From: an uncultured Anaerolineae bacterium
Lineage (GTDB): Bacteria > Chloroflexota > Anaerolineae > J036 > Brachytrichaceae
NCBI GenBank assembly: GCA_937959265.1
Contig: CALGMA010000022.1
Span: forward strand, 62,001 to 126,000
Direction: 5' to 3'
Length of the DNA stretch: 64,000 nt
Within the stretch, counting starts at the first letter, position 1; each line of letters begins with the position of its first letter. The notes under the pieces were generated by a model. That model searched no databases. It was not told the origin of the DNA and saw nothing but the letters and a program-made list of their open reading frames with translations. Both the position numbers and the translations under genes were made by a program. This document shows, in pieces, positions 34,961 to 43,696 of the stretch.

Positions 34961-34990
34961 CTTTCGACTGGTTCGATGTAACTAGAAAGG

Positions 34991-35905
34991 TTACTGCGGC
35001 GTGGTCGTCACCTTGCCGCTCTTGCTGCTCCCATCTTTGGCGCCGCTCTTCGAGGCCGAAGCGGAGCGATTCACTCGGCCGGTGGACTTGGCCTTCACCT
35101 TGGACTTGGGTGGCTCAAAGAGCGGCTTCTCCGCTGCTTCCGCTTGGACAGCCGGAGCTGCGCCGGCAGTGACGCCTGCGGCAGGCACGGCATGAAGCGC
35201 GCGGGCGCGATCCAGGGTCGGCTTAGTGACGTAGTATTGCACAATGCCGATCAGGTTCGAGACGATCCAATACACGCCCAGCCCAACCGGCGTACTGAGC
35301 ATGAAGAAGCCGAACATCAGCGGCATCATCAACTGCATCATCTGATTGGTTTGCCGCATCGTTGGATCGGTCGTCGGCGGCGTCATCACCTTGTTGGCGA
35401 AGTAGGTGCTCACCACGACGACGATCGGGATGATAAAGAGTGGGTCGGGCTGGCCCAGGTCCCACAACAGGAAACGGGAATCTATCGGCACCAGCGTAGA
35501 GAGGCCGGGCAAGAAGCCATAGAGGTGATTGCCCAGCTCCAGCGTGCTAAGCGGTGTCACCGTCAGCGTGCGGATGATAGCCTGATAGAGCGCGATCAGG
35601 ATAGGAAACTGGATGAGCAGCGGCAGGCATCCACTCAGCGGGTTGAAGCCCAGCTTGCGCATCTCGGCCTGAAGCCGCTGCGGGTCGCTTTTGTACTTCT
35701 CCTGCAACGCCTTGATCTGCGGCTGCATCGCTTGCATCTTGAAGGACGAAATTTGCTGCTTCAAGGTGAGGGGCAGCGTGACCAGGCGGATGATCAACGT
35801 CAACGCGATGATGGCCAGCACGTACTGGTTGAAGAGCAACCCGTACAACAGCATCAGTACGTTCGTCATCGGGTTGACGAGCAGGAAGTCGAAGATATTA
35901 CCCAT
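34991..35905 (-). CDS. yidC: Membrane protein insertase YidC/Oxa1
   Basis: A 304-aa polytopic membrane protein of the short (no periplasmic domain) type. The conserved core starts 'ALTLIIRLVTLPLTLKQQIS' near residue 38, whose Arg sits in the hydrophilic groove. It is followed by the cytoplasmic coiled hairpin (residues about 55-85) and 'GFNPLSGCLPLLIQFPILIALYQ'. The last 70 residues are Ala/Lys/Ser-rich and basic, suiting ribosome contact. It inserts membrane proteins with or without SecYEG. Confidence 0.95.
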   Translation of the reverse strand: MGNIFDFLLVNPMTNVLMLLYGLLFNQYVLAIIALTLIIRLVTLPLTLKQQISSFKMQAMQPQIKALQEKYKSDPQRLQAEMRKLGFNPLSGCLPLLIQFPILIALYQAIIRTLTVTPLSTLELGNHLYGFLPGLSTLVPIDSRFLLWDLGQPDPLFIIPIVVVVSTYFANKVMTPPTTDPTMRQTNQMMQLMMPLMFGFFMLSTPVGLGVYWIVSNLIGIVQYYVTKPTLDRARALHAVPAAGVTAGAAPAVQAEAAEKPLFEPPKSKVKAKSTGRVNRSASASKSGAKDGSSKSGKVTTTPQ

Positions 35906-35944
35906 GTGGATTCAAGGGCCTGAACTTTACCAGACCTGCGCGCC

Positions 35945-36718
35945 TCATTCGCTGCCGACTTTGCCGGCATCGGCCTGCGGCGGATTCTCCGGCCCGGCGG
36001 CCGGTTTCGACGCAGGAGCAGCAGGTTTGGCTGCGCCGGGCGCAGGGGCCGGCTTGGCTGCCGGTGCGGCGCCACCAACCGCTTTGGCGGCGTCGGCCTT
36101 GGCCTTGGCTTCGGCAGCCGCTTTCTTCTTCGCCTCTTCGGCGGCGCGATCCTCTAGTTCCCGGTGCCAGTCGGTCGGGTGGATAGAAGCGTGGTAGGTA
36201 TCCGGTTTGGTCAGGCGCGACTTATCATGCACCAGACGCGCGCTCGGCTCCTGATTGGGATAGTAGCTCAGCTCGTAGTCATGGTCCATCTTGATCGCGT
36301 CGAACGGGCAGAACTCCGCACAATAGCCGCAATTCATGCAGATGGTGGTGTCAATGTAGAACTCTTTGGGCTGCGGCACGGGGCGCTTGGTGACCGGGTC
36401 TTCCGTCCGCACGATCCAGATGCACTGCGGCGGGCACACCTTGGCGCAGATACCGCACGAGGTGCACTTATCGTCCTGCTTCTCGGTGTCGTAGACTAGA
36501 AAGGGCACATAACGGAAGTTCTCCGGCAGCGGCAGGCGCTCGCGCGGATATTCGACCGTGACCAGCCCTTTGTTCTTAGGGCTTTGCCGGCGCAGCGGAC
36601 GCGGCTGTTGCACGCCGCTCTTGTTCAAGATGTACTTCAGGTCTTCGGCGTAGGTATCAATGAAATGCCTTAGGGTCACGCCGAGACCCTTCAGGATGCC
36701 AGTTCCCATTAATCCCAT
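35945..36718 (-). CDS. nuoI: NADH-quinone oxidoreductase subunit I (8Fe ferredoxin)
   Basis: A 257-aa protein. Two 4Fe-4S motifs carry clusters N6a and N6b: Cys85/88/91/95 ('CTSCGICAKVCP') and Cys127/130/133/137 ('CMNCGYCAEFCP'). An N-terminal amphipathic helix docks to the membrane arm. The C-terminal 65 residues form a Lys/Ala/Pro-rich tail absent from most NuoI proteins. It is the last gene of a partial complex I cluster (nuoB-nuoCD-nuoI). The other subunits are not in the window. Confidence 0.93.
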   Translation of the reverse strand: MGLMGTGILKGLGVTLRHFIDTYAEDLKYILNKSGVQQPRPLRRQSPKNKGLVTVEYPRERLPLPENFRYVPFLVYDTEKQDDKCTSCGICAKVCPPQCIWIVRTEDPVTKRPVPQPKEFYIDTTICMNCGYCAEFCPFDAIKMDHDYELSYYPNQEPSARLVHDKSRLTKPDTYHASIHPTDWHRELEDRAAEEAKKKAAAEAKAKADAAKAVGGAAPAAKPAPAPGAAKPAAPASKPAAGPENPPQADAGKVGSE

Positions 36719-36791
36719 TGCTCACCTCGGTTTCAAGTTTGGGTTCTTGGCCGCGGCGGGCGGCCGAGAACCCAAACTCAGAACGCAGAAT

Positions 36792-38798
36792 TCACCGATC
36801 GACTTCTCCCAAAACGATATCCAACGAGCCGAGGATCACGACGGCATCGGCGACCTTCTGGCCGACGGTCATCTCCTTCAACGAGTTCAGGTTGATGAAC
36901 GAGCTTGAGCGCACGTGGTAACGATAGGGGTTCTGCCCTCCGTCGCTCACCAGGTAGAAGCCAAGCTCACCCTTCGGCGTCTCCACACGGCCGTAGGCCT
37001 CGCCCGCCGGCACACGATGGTTATAGGCCTTCTTGCCGGCCTGAATGTCGCCGGGCTTGGTCTGGTCGAGTTGGTTGAGCGCCTGCTGCACGATGCGCAG
37101 CGACTGGCGCATCTCGGCCACGCGCACGCGATAGCGGTCATACACGTCCGCGCCGTAAAACACCGGGATCTCAAAGTCGAAGCGGTCGTAGATGCTATAA
37201 GGATCCGCACGGCGGATGTCGTAGGGCACACCGGCGGCGCGCAGGCACGGCCCGGTCAGGCTGTAGCTGATGCTACGCTCGGCCGGCAGATAGCCCACGC
37301 CGATCGTGCGCGCCTTGATGATCTCGTTGTCGGTGAGCAATTGCTCCAGCTCGTCTATCTTGCGCGGAATGCGGTCGAAGGCCAACTGGCGGGCGTGCAT
37401 GAGCTGATCTTCGGTGAGATCGCGGCTGACGCCGCCGAAGCGCATGTAGTTGCACATCAGCCGGCTGCCGGTCACCGACTCGAACAGGTCAAGGATCAAG
37501 TCGCGCTCGGTGATGAAGTAGAGCGCCGGCGTATAGAACGCGCCCAGGTCGTTGAGCAAGAAGCCGATCGCCCAGAAGTGCGACTCGATGCGCGTCAGCT
37601 CGGTCATGATCACGCGCAGGTATTCGGCGCGCTCGGTCGGCTTGATGCCCATCATCTTCTCGACCGTGATCACATAGCCCAGCTCGTTGGCGATGCCGCA
37701 GATGTAGTCCAGCCGATCGGTATAGGGGATGTTGTGTAGCCAGGTATTGCGCTCGCCAATCTTCTCATGATTGCGATGCAGATAACCGAGCACGAGTTTC
37801 AAATCGGTGACCGTCTCGCCGTCGAGCTTGACCACCATGCGCAACACGCCATGCGTGGATGGGTGCTGCGGACCCATGTTGACGATGATCTGGTCGGTCT
37901 GCAGCTCTTCTTCGTCGGCCAGGTTGTTGTAGTTGCGATCACGCACCGGCACCGCTGCGCCGACGCCTTCGGGCTGGGGAACCTGCTGTGCGTGGCCATT
38001 CGACTCGATCTGAACACCGGGCACGCCGCTGATCATCGAGTCATACAGTCCGGCGTCGGGATCGATGTTGAAGTTCAAGGGGTCGAAGCCGGGCGGATAG
38101 TTGACGTTGTCGGCCCACGGCACGCGCTCTTCCGCCAACTCGTGATGGCCGCCCGGCCAGCGCGAATCGAACGGCTTTGTGTCCCCTTCGTAATACGGCT
38201 CGTGCCAATCCTTGCGCAGCGGCCATCCGTAGAAGCCCTCCCAGGTCAGGATGCGGCGCAAATCGGGATGGCCCTCGAAGCGCACGCCATACATGTCGTA
38301 GATTTCGCGCTCCTGGAATTCTGCGCCGGCGTAGATCGGCGTAAGCGAGGGCACAGCGACTTCCGTGGGCGCAACCGGATCGTTCCCGCGCGGCACGCGC
38401 ACCTTGATGGTGATCGGTTGGCCGCCCTTCGACCGCTGGGGGTGATAGATCACCTGAATGTAGCCTTCCTTGATGTAGTCCACTGCGGTCACGTTGGCGA
38501 GCATGTCGAACCCCAACTGATCGCGCACGTAAGTCATCACTTCGCGCAGCTTGCCCAGGTCGTTCACCAGCACGCCGACATAGGGCGCAGGCGCAATCAC
38601 GCTCTCGCCGAAGTGTTGTTGCAGTTGAACCAATTCCGGCGTCAGCGCGGCGAGCGGTGGGCCTTTGGGCGCGGCGTGGCCGGCGGGCTTAGCGGCTGCC
38701 GGTTTAGCGGCTGCAGGAGATGCGGGCTTAGCCGCGGGCGCGGCCTTCGAAGCCGCAGAGGGTTCGGCCGGGGTGGGATTGGTCGTCTCTTCAGCCAT
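36792..38798 (-). CDS. nuoCD: NADH-quinone oxidoreductase fused subunits C and D
   Basis: A 668-aa protein. The first 50 residues are an Ala/Pro/Lys-rich extension. NuoC follows (about 50-215; signature '[20 protein letters not shown]'), then a linker of about 70 residues, then NuoD (about 285-668), beginning '[20 protein letters not shown]' and containing the quinone-site His. It passes electrons from the Fe-S chain to quinone in the peripheral arm. CD fusion is known in several lineages. The start is placed at the ATG 15 bases after nuoB. Confidence 0.95.
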   Translation of the reverse strand: MAEETTNPTPAEPSAASKAAPAAKPASPAAAKPAAAKPAGHAAPKGPPLAALTPELVQLQQHFGESVIAPAPYVGVLVNDLGKLREVMTYVRDQLGFDMLANVTAVDYIKEGYIQVIYHPQRSKGGQPITIKVRVPRGNDPVAPTEVAVPSLTPIYAGAEFQEREIYDMYGVRFEGHPDLRRILTWEGFYGWPLRKDWHEPYYEGDTKPFDSRWPGGHHELAEERVPWADNVNYPPGFDPLNFNIDPDAGLYDSMISGVPGVQIESNGHAQQVPQPEGVGAAVPVRDRNYNNLADEEELQTDQIIVNMGPQHPSTHGVLRMVVKLDGETVTDLKLVLGYLHRNHEKIGERNTWLHNIPYTDRLDYICGIANELGYVITVEKMMGIKPTERAEYLRVIMTELTRIESHFWAIGFLLNDLGAFYTPALYFITERDLILDLFESVTGSRLMCNYMRFGGVSRDLTEDQLMHARQLAFDRIPRKIDELEQLLTDNEIIKARTIGVGYLPAERSISYSLTGPCLRAAGVPYDIRRADPYSIYDRFDFEIPVFYGADVYDRYRVRVAEMRQSLRIVQQALNQLDQTKPGDIQAGKKAYNHRVPAGEAYGRVETPKGELGFYLVSDGGQNPYRYHVRSSSFINLNSLKEMTVGQKVADAVVILGSLDIVLGEVDR

Positions 38799-38813
38799 CG
38801 TTCTCCTTCCTCA

Positions 38814-39476
38814 TCAAGCAGCCGGCTGTTCCGGCGCAGGCGCGGCTTGCGCAGCTTTCTCCTTAATTTCTTGCGCGCGGCGCAGATCCACCAAATCGGG
38901 GCCTAGCGCCGGGATGGGCACGACGTCCTCGTCGCCTTTCCGGTACCACGGCACGTTGCGCAGCGACTGCTTCTCAATCTTCTCCTGTAGCTTGATGAAG
39001 CTGTGCAGCAGGGCTTCAGGACGTGGCGGGCAGCCGGTGATGTAGACGTCCACCGGGATGAACTTATCCACGCCGCTGACGACGTTGTAGCCCTCTTTGA
39101 AGGGGCCACCGGCCGTAGCGCATGCGCCCATCGCAATGACGTAACGCGGCTCAGGCATCTGGTTGTACAGGCGCACAATCTGCGGGATCATCTTCTTGGT
39201 CACCGTGCCGGAGACGATCATCAAGTCGGCCTGGCGCGGGCTGGCGCGCATCAGCTCCCAGCCAAAGCGCGAGAGATCGTGCCGGCTGGCAGCAGTGGCA
39301 ATCATCTCGATGGCACAGCAAGCCAGGCCAAACAACATCGGCCATACGCTGCGCTTGCGTCCCCAGTTGTAGAGTTTGTCCAGTGAGGTGATGAAGACAT
39401 TGTTCTTCAACTCGTCTGGCACGCGCGGGTCGTTCTGAAATTCTTCGGACACGTTCGCATTCGTCGGTTCAGCCAT
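38814..39476 (-). CDS. nuoB: NADH-quinone oxidoreductase subunit B
   Basis: About 220 aa from ATG 39476; ATG 39491 and 39515 are alternatives. The N2 cluster ligands are visible: the adjacent Cys pair in '[15 protein letters not shown]', Cys in '[11 protein letters not shown]' and Cys in '[14 protein letters not shown]'. N2 reduces quinone at the NuoB/NuoD interface. The C-terminal 30 residues are Ala/Pro/Glu-rich. nuoA, normally directly upstream, is absent; an IscX-like gene lies there instead. Confidence 0.94.
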   Translation of the reverse strand: MAEPTNANVSEEFQNDPRVPDELKNNVFITSLDKLYNWGRKRSVWPMLFGLACCAIEMIATAASRHDLSRFGWELMRASPRQADLMIVSGTVTKKMIPQIVRLYNQMPEPRYVIAMGACATAGGPFKEGYNVVSGVDKFIPVDVYITGCPPRPEALLHSFIKLQEKIEKQSLRNVPWYRKGDEDVVPIPALGPDLVDLRRAQEIKEKAAQAAPAPEQPAA

Positions 39477-39554
39477 CTCCACACTCTCCATCTCGTCGGT
39501 CGTGCAATGGCTCATCCGCGTAGTAACGCAGCAACCTGACGACCGAGCAACCGG

Positions 39555-39761
39555 TTATAGCAGTTCTACCCACTCCATTTGAATGCGTTCTAAACATTCG
39601 ACCGGCCATGCGTCGCAGTCGTCGCTGAATCCGTCGAGCCGTATGACCCACTCGCGCAACATGCGCCAGTCGAGTGTCGTCGGGTCGGCCACATTCGGGT
39701 GCGCAGAGCGCAGCAACAGCGCGATCGGGTAGGCGTCATCCCAATAGAGCGGATCGGCCAT
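39555..39761 (-). CDS. IscX-like Fe-S assembly protein
   Basis: The protein has 68 aa from ATG 39761, the size of IscX. It has the acidic, tryptophan-rich pattern of that family: 'YWDDAYPIALLL' (compare W-x-D-x-x-x-I-A), 'HPNVADPTTLDWRMLREWV' and 'LDGFSDDCDAWP', ending 'IQMEWVEL'. IscX binds iron and IscS and tunes cluster assembly. It is divergent from an A-type carrier gene 213 bases away and upstream of nuoB, whose product needs clusters. It has no clear ribosome site. Confidence 0.78.
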   Translation of the reverse strand: MADPLYWDDAYPIALLLRSAHPNVADPTTLDWRMLREWVIRLDGFSDDCDAWPVECLERIQMEWVELL

Positions 39762-39974
39762 CTTGTGAAATCTGGCGCGATTATACCCATCCGGCTTATT
39801 TTCTGATGAGTCAAGGCGCGACAAGCATCCGGAATGGTGTGCCACCCGCACGTCGCTCATGCTACAATTTGGAGCATGAAACGTGCGGCGATCCGCGCGT
39901 TAAACGCTTACCGAAAAGCGGACGCACGTCCGATTCTGTCGGTGTCTTAGACGAGAAGGAGGGTAACACAGAAG

Positions 39975-40412
39975 ATGGCAACCGTTGATTTGGTCGAAAC
40001 GAAGGCCCAGCTTGAAACGGCAGAACCGCCGGCGATGACGTTGAGCCCGGCCGCCGAGGCTAAACTGCGCGAACTCTTGCATCAGCGCAACATTCCCAAC
40101 TATGGCCTACGTGTATTCGTCGCCGGAGGGGGCTGCTCCGGACTGCAATACGGCATGGCCTTCGAGGCTCAGCCCCGCGAATTCGACACCGTCGTCGACC
40201 AAAACGGCGTCCGGCTCTTCATTGATCCAACCAGCCTGATGTATCTGAGCGGCGCCTCGATTGATTTCGTGGATAGCCTGATGGGCGGCGGCTTCAAGAT
40301 TGACAATCCGAACGCCGTCTCTTCATGCGGCTGCGGCCACTCGTTCAGAACGAAAGACAGCGCCTCGACCGACGAGGGCGCGAGCTGCGGCTCTGGCTGC
40401 GGTTGCCACTGA
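39975..40412 (+). CDS. A-type iron-sulfur carrier protein (HesB/IscA/ErpA)
   Basis: A 145-aa protein with an AGGAGGG site about 12 bases before ATG. The family cysteines are all present: Cys in 'FVAGGGCSGLQYGM' near residue 54 and the pair in 'SSCGCGHSF' near 117-119. It delivers [2Fe-2S] or [4Fe-4S] clusters to target enzymes. An extra tail adds four residues of a Cys-rich end (CGSGCGC), unusual for the family. The same frame stays open and protein-like for 48 codons after the TGA. Confidence 0.93.
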   Translation: MATVDLVETKAQLETAEPPAMTLSPAAEAKLRELLHQRNIPNYGLRVFVAGGGCSGLQYGMAFEAQPREFDTVVDQNGVRLFIDPTSLMYLSGASIDFVDSLMGGGFKIDNPNAVSSCGCGHSFRTKDSASTDEGASCGSGCGCH

Positions 40413-40559
40413 CGATTCAATATCGACGACGAGTTCTGGCCGCTGGTATTGCAGCGCTTCGACGCGCGGGCACTCGGCGGCTGGAACTCGATGCTTTTCC
40501 CGCCGGGCAAATACCGGCGTTGCGTTGTGTCAATTCCCACGGCGCGGTCTTACTATTAG
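40413..40559 (+). other. Coding-like in-frame stretch immediately after the A-type carrier stop codon
   Basis: After the TGA at 40410-40412, the same frame continues for 48 codons to a TAG at 40557. It uses strongly GC-ended codons and a protein-like composition ('DDEFWPLVLQRFDARALGG' then 'LFPPGKYRRCVVSIPTA'). No ATG, and no convincing GTG start, opens it. It may be the tail of a former longer carrier, a remnant of another gene, or TGA readthrough. No family was recognised. Confidence 0.35.
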
Positions 40560-40576
40560 TATCGGTTAGTATCGGT
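40557..40576. repeat. Perfect tandem 10-bp direct repeat
   Basis: TAGTATCGGT occurs twice in direct succession (40557-40566 and 40567-40576), 24 bases before the radical SAM start. One helical turn per unit would place bound proteins on the same DNA face, but replication slippage explains it equally well. Confidence 0.6.
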
Positions 40577-40599
40577 TGAGTCGGCGAATTTCTAGAGCA

Positions 40600-42015
40600 A
40601 TGTTCAAGAACCTCTTCAACCCCAAGGTGAAGCCGGAGGGCAAAGAGCCCAAACGCCTATGGTTGGACCTGGGCGACCTGGGCGACCTGGTGAACCCCGC
40701 CGGCCCGCACGAGCAATGGCAGGACCACGGCCTGGGCCTACTGCGCACGATCCTCCATCAGAACGGTGTGATGACCGATATGTTCAGCACGCGCCAGTGC
40801 ACGAGCTGGGAGGAAGTGGAGAAGCGCATGAAGGGCTACGACATGCTCATCATGAACGTGCGCAGCTACACATTCCCGGTTGCTTGTCGCTCGGCGCAGA
40901 TCTTCAAAAAGCTCAATCCCAAGGGTATTGTGCTCACCGGCGGAATGCACGCCACCGTTGCATTGGACGAGATGCTGGCTGTGCCCGAGTTCGACAAGAT
41001 CTGCCAGGGGCCGGGTGAGAATGTGATCGTCAACCTAGTGACCAATCCCGACGCCTTCCCGCGCGTAATCCTGGGCGTAGGCGCCAAGAGCATGGCCGAG
41101 TGGCCGACGATTGATCGCACACTCTGGCCCGAACCGGCCAGCAAAAAGCTGGCAGCCAAGTTCAACTGGCCGCTGGAGCCGGAATGCGGCTGGGGGCCGC
41201 CGCCCGTGGCGACCATCCTCACCAGCCGGGTGTGCCCCTGGCAGTGCTCCTTCTGTAACGAGAATAGCTACATCCCCAACATGGGCCGCCGGCCGGTGGA
41301 CATGGTGATCGAAGAGCTGAACTACCTGGACGAAACCTATGGGCCGATCGGCTCGGTCGTCATCCATGACTCGATGTTCTTCCAGAACCCCTCCTGGCTA
41401 GAGGAGTGGCTGGACAAATACCCGAAGTACGCCAACAAGACGTGGCCGTATTGGGCCGCCGGGCGCGCCGACACCGTCCGCCAATGGCCGGACCTGTTCG
41501 AGGCGCTCGTGCGCAAGACGAACTGGAGCACGGTGTCCATCGGCTTCGAGAGCGGCAGCGACCGCGTGCTGAAGATCCTCAACAAAGAGTGCACCGAAGA
41601 GGACAACTACTTCACGATCGACCTGCTCACCCGCATTGGCGATGACATGGAAGCCAAAGGCCTGAAGCCACCGGTGTTCTGGAGCAACATCATGCTTGGC
41701 ATCCCCGGCGAAACGCGCGAAGACGCTTTCAAGACCATGCGCATGATCAAATACACCAAGCGCATGATGCCGTCCATTTCGTTCTACGCGCCCTATCCCG
41801 GCTCGGCGCTCGGCCACCAGATCATCGCCGAGGGCAAGAGCTTGATGTCGAAGGAGAACTATCACCGCTACCCCGACGACGAGAAGGTGAAAGGAATTGA
41901 CTATCAGTTCTACCGCGACCTGCTGAGCGGCAAGTACGACGACGAGATCAACCGCGGTCTGGCCACCATCCGGCAACAGCGCGTGGACTACTGGGATGCG
42001 CTGGCGAAAGCCTAG
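40600..42015 (+). CDS. B12-binding-domain-type radical SAM protein of unknown function
   Basis: The protein has 471 aa from ATG 40600; a TTG at 40576 would lie in the direct repeat. The N-terminal 150 residues resemble a cobalamin-binding-like Rossmann domain ('GLLRTILHQNGVMTDMF', 'YDMLIMNVRSYTFPVACRS', 'LTGGMHATVALDEML'), but no canonical DxHxxG is seen. The radical SAM cluster motif is 'CPWQCSFCNEN' (C-x3-C-x2-C) near residue 218. The later 'MLGIPGETREDAFKTMRMI' is typical of this superfamily. Two small genes follow on the same strand. Confidence 0.85.
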   Translation: MFKNLFNPKVKPEGKEPKRLWLDLGDLGDLVNPAGPHEQWQDHGLGLLRTILHQNGVMTDMFSTRQCTSWEEVEKRMKGYDMLIMNVRSYTFPVACRSAQIFKKLNPKGIVLTGGMHATVALDEMLAVPEFDKICQGPGENVIVNLVTNPDAFPRVILGVGAKSMAEWPTIDRTLWPEPASKKLAAKFNWPLEPECGWGPPPVATILTSRVCPWQCSFCNENSYIPNMGRRPVDMVIEELNYLDETYGPIGSVVIHDSMFFQNPSWLEEWLDKYPKYANKTWPYWAAGRADTVRQWPDLFEALVRKTNWSTVSIGFESGSDRVLKILNKECTEEDNYFTIDLLTRIGDDMEAKGLKPPVFWSNIMLGIPGETREDAFKTMRMIKYTKRMMPSISFYAPYPGSALGHQIIAEGKSLMSKENYHRYPDDEKVKGIDYQFYRDLLSGKYDDEINRGLATIRQQRVDYWDALAKA

Positions 42016-42050
42016 TGTCGGGCGTCGGCGGCATCACACAATCGCTCCAC

Positions 42051-42087
42051 CGACGCCTCTCGACACCACCCGACACCTGTCGACACC
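42051..42087. repeat. Four heptamer repeats at exact 10-bp spacing
   Basis: CGACGCC at 42051 and CGACACC at 42061, 42071 and 42081 start exactly 10 bases apart, in the 90-base gap between the radical SAM gene and the small gene at 42106. The last ends 18 bases before that start codon. Repetition on one DNA face suggests a regulator-binding array or translation control of the small gene. Confidence 0.6.
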
Positions 42088-42105
42088 AGCGATACTTACT
42101 CAGCT

Positions 42106-42312
42106 ATGAGCAGCTTCTCTAACCCGCACTACATGTATCTGTTCGACATGAAGAACGGCAAGAAGAAGCTGGCCTACGGCCAATCGCCGGAGGATGCGCT
42201 ACAGATCCTGGCATTTCGTCTGACCGAAGAGGAGATGGCGCAGATCATCCCCGATCGGTATGTGAAGATCAACCAGCGCCAGCTTCAAGCCTACGTGGAC
42301 GAACTTGGCTGA
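42106..42312 (+). CDS. Small conserved-looking protein downstream of radical SAM gene
   Basis: A 68-aa protein with no signal or membrane segment. It looks folded, not precursor-like: 'YLFDMKNGKKKLAYG' forms a probable beta hairpin, then helices 'SPEDALQILAFRLTEEEMAQI' and 'NQRQLQAYVDELG'. It has no Cys and no repeat core, so it is not an obvious modified-peptide precursor. It is the second gene of a likely operon with the radical SAM protein. No family was recognised. Confidence 0.6.
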   Translation: MSSFSNPHYMYLFDMKNGKKKLAYGQSPEDALQILAFRLTEEEMAQIIPDRYVKINQRQLQAYVDELG

Positions 42313-42366
42313 CGGCCGGCGCGCCGGATACGGCGCGGGCAGCACAGTTTCGACTTCGGGCTGGAG

Positions 42367-42642
42367 ATGCAACTGACCGAGTCGCAGCGGCGCATCATGC
42401 TCGCGATGGCGCACGGCTTACGGCTGAAAGACCACCGCGACATCGAGGGGCACAAGACCTACGCGCTTCATTACCCCGACGACCGCAGCGAACCGGTGAA
42501 CCCGGCCGACGTCGAGGCGCTGGTCGAACTGGGCCTGATTAGCAGCAACAAGAAGTTTCCATCCGCAACGTATTGGTTGACGGAAGCGGGCAGTGCCGCC
42601 ACCGCAACAATGCAGACCGAATCCTCGCACGAGTCCAATTGA
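42367..42642 (+). CDS. Small helical hypothetical protein (winged-helix-like)
   Basis: A 91-aa protein. The start resembles the first helix of a MarR/winged-helix fold ('LTESQRRIMLAMAHGLRL'). The pattern 'DVEALVELGLISSNKKFPSA' followed by 'YWLTEAGSAA' is the usual recognition-region/wing/'L-T-x-x-G' pattern of such domains. There is no effector domain. It lies between the 68-aa gene and prs. Whether it binds DNA is not known. Confidence 0.6.
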   Translation: MQLTESQRRIMLAMAHGLRLKDHRDIEGHKTYALHYPDDRSEPVNPADVEALVELGLISSNKKFPSATYWLTEAGSAATATMQTESSHESN

Positions 42643-42657
42643 ATACGCCAACCTTCA

Positions 42658-42663
42658 TATAAT
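42658..42663 (+). promoter_or_regulatory. Candidate -10 element for prs
   Basis: A perfect TATAAT lies 27 bases before the prs ATG, at the right distance for a short leader carrying the AGGGAAGG ribosome site. The -35 region is poorly conserved. It suggests prs has its own promoter apart from the radical SAM operon. Confidence 0.5.
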
Positions 42664-42690
42664 GTTCGTCGAACACGAAGGGAAGGCGAC

Positions 42691-43641
42691 ATGCGAGGCA
42701 TCACCATCTTCAGCGGCAGCGCACACCGTGAGCTGGCAGAGGAGATTTGTCAGCACCTAGGCCTGCCGCTCTCCCCAGTGGAGATCCGGCGCTTCAGCAA
42801 CGATTGCATTCAAGTTCAGCTCCTGACCAGTTGCCGGGAGGCAGACGTTTTCTTCATCCAGCCGATTTGCCCACCGGTGCAGGAAAACTTGATGGAGCTG
42901 CTGCAGATGCTGGACGCCGCCAAGGGTTCAGCCGCGGCGCGCCTTACTGCCGTCATCCCCCACTACGCCTACGCGCGATCGGATAAGAAGGACGCGCCGC
43001 GCATCTCCATCGCCGGCCGGTTGGTGGCCGACCTGCTTAGGACCGCTGGCGCGGATCGCGTGATCGCCATGACGCTGCATTCGCCGCAGGTACACGGCTT
43101 CTTCAGCATACCGGTAGACCACCTCAACGCGCTGACTACGCTGGCGCGCTACTACAAAGAGCGCGGCCATCTGGACAACACCGTAGTAGTCTCGCCCGAC
43201 CTGGGCAATGCCAAGTCTGCAGCGAAATTCGCCCGCATGTTACGGCTGCCGGTGGCAGCCGGCAGCAAACAGCGCATTTCCGATGACCGCGTGGTGATCG
43301 AGGACATCGTGGGCGATGTGGATGGCAAAAATGCCATTGTGCTCGACGACGAGATCGCCAACGCCGGCACGATCGTCGAGACACTCGAGTGCCTGCGCAA
43401 GCGCAATGTGCGCCGCATGTCCGTCGCCTGCACCCACGGGTTGTTCACCGGCAAGGCCATCGAGCGCCTACGCGCGCAGACCGACGTGGACGAGATCGTT
43501 GCCACCAACACGGTGCCGATCCCTCCGGAGAAGCGCTTGCCGAACATGCATGTGATCTCGATTGCGCCGCTGCTGGCCGAGGCCATCCGCCGTACTCACA
43601 ATGGCGAATCCATCAGCAGCATGTTCGAAGAGGAGCTGTAA
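42691..43641 (+). CDS. prs: Ribose-phosphate pyrophosphokinase
   Basis: A 316-aa enzyme making PRPP from ribose 5-phosphate and ATP. The flexible catalytic loop region 'YARSDKKDAPRISIAGRLVADLL' starts near residue 93 and the His of 'TLHSPQVHGFF' near 128. The PRPP-binding loop 'VLDDEIANAGT' near 215 differs from the common DDMIDTAGT only at tolerated positions. An AGGGAAGG site precedes ATG. PRPP feeds purine, pyrimidine, His and Trp synthesis. Confidence 0.95.
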   Translation: MRGITIFSGSAHRELAEEICQHLGLPLSPVEIRRFSNDCIQVQLLTSCREADVFFIQPICPPVQENLMELLQMLDAAKGSAAARLTAVIPHYAYARSDKKDAPRISIAGRLVADLLRTAGADRVIAMTLHSPQVHGFFSIPVDHLNALTTLARYYKERGHLDNTVVVSPDLGNAKSAAKFARMLRLPVAAGSKQRISDDRVVIEDIVGDVDGKNAIVLDDEIANAGTIVETLECLRKRNVRRMSVACTHGLFTGKAIERLRAQTDVDEIVATNTVPIPPEKRLPNMHVISIAPLLAEAIRRTHNGESISSMFEEEL

Positions 43642-43673
43642 GCTATCGGCTATCAGCGGGTCAGCCGATGGCT
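43641..43673 (+). terminator. Terminator-like hairpin after prs
   Basis: AGCTATCGGC (43641-43650) and GCCGATGGCT (43664-43673) pair at 9 of 10 positions around a 13-base loop. The hairpin overlaps the last base of prs and lies just before the convergent gene ending at 43697. There is no U-tract. Confidence 0.5.
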
Positions 43674-43696
43674 GGTACAAGTCGCAGATGCAGTCA

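Noticed and set aside
31385-39476. Replication origin in the parAB-jag-yidC region.
   Set aside because: No dnaA, rpmH or rnpA gene, no consensus parS and only isolated TTATCCAC-like words. There is no DnaA-box cluster or AT-rich unwinding element.
42106-42312. A RiPP precursor peptide for the adjacent radical SAM enzyme.
   Set aside because: The 68-aa product has no Cys, no Gly/Ser/Thr-rich core, no leader/core boundary and looks like a small folded protein. No peptidase or export gene is nearby.
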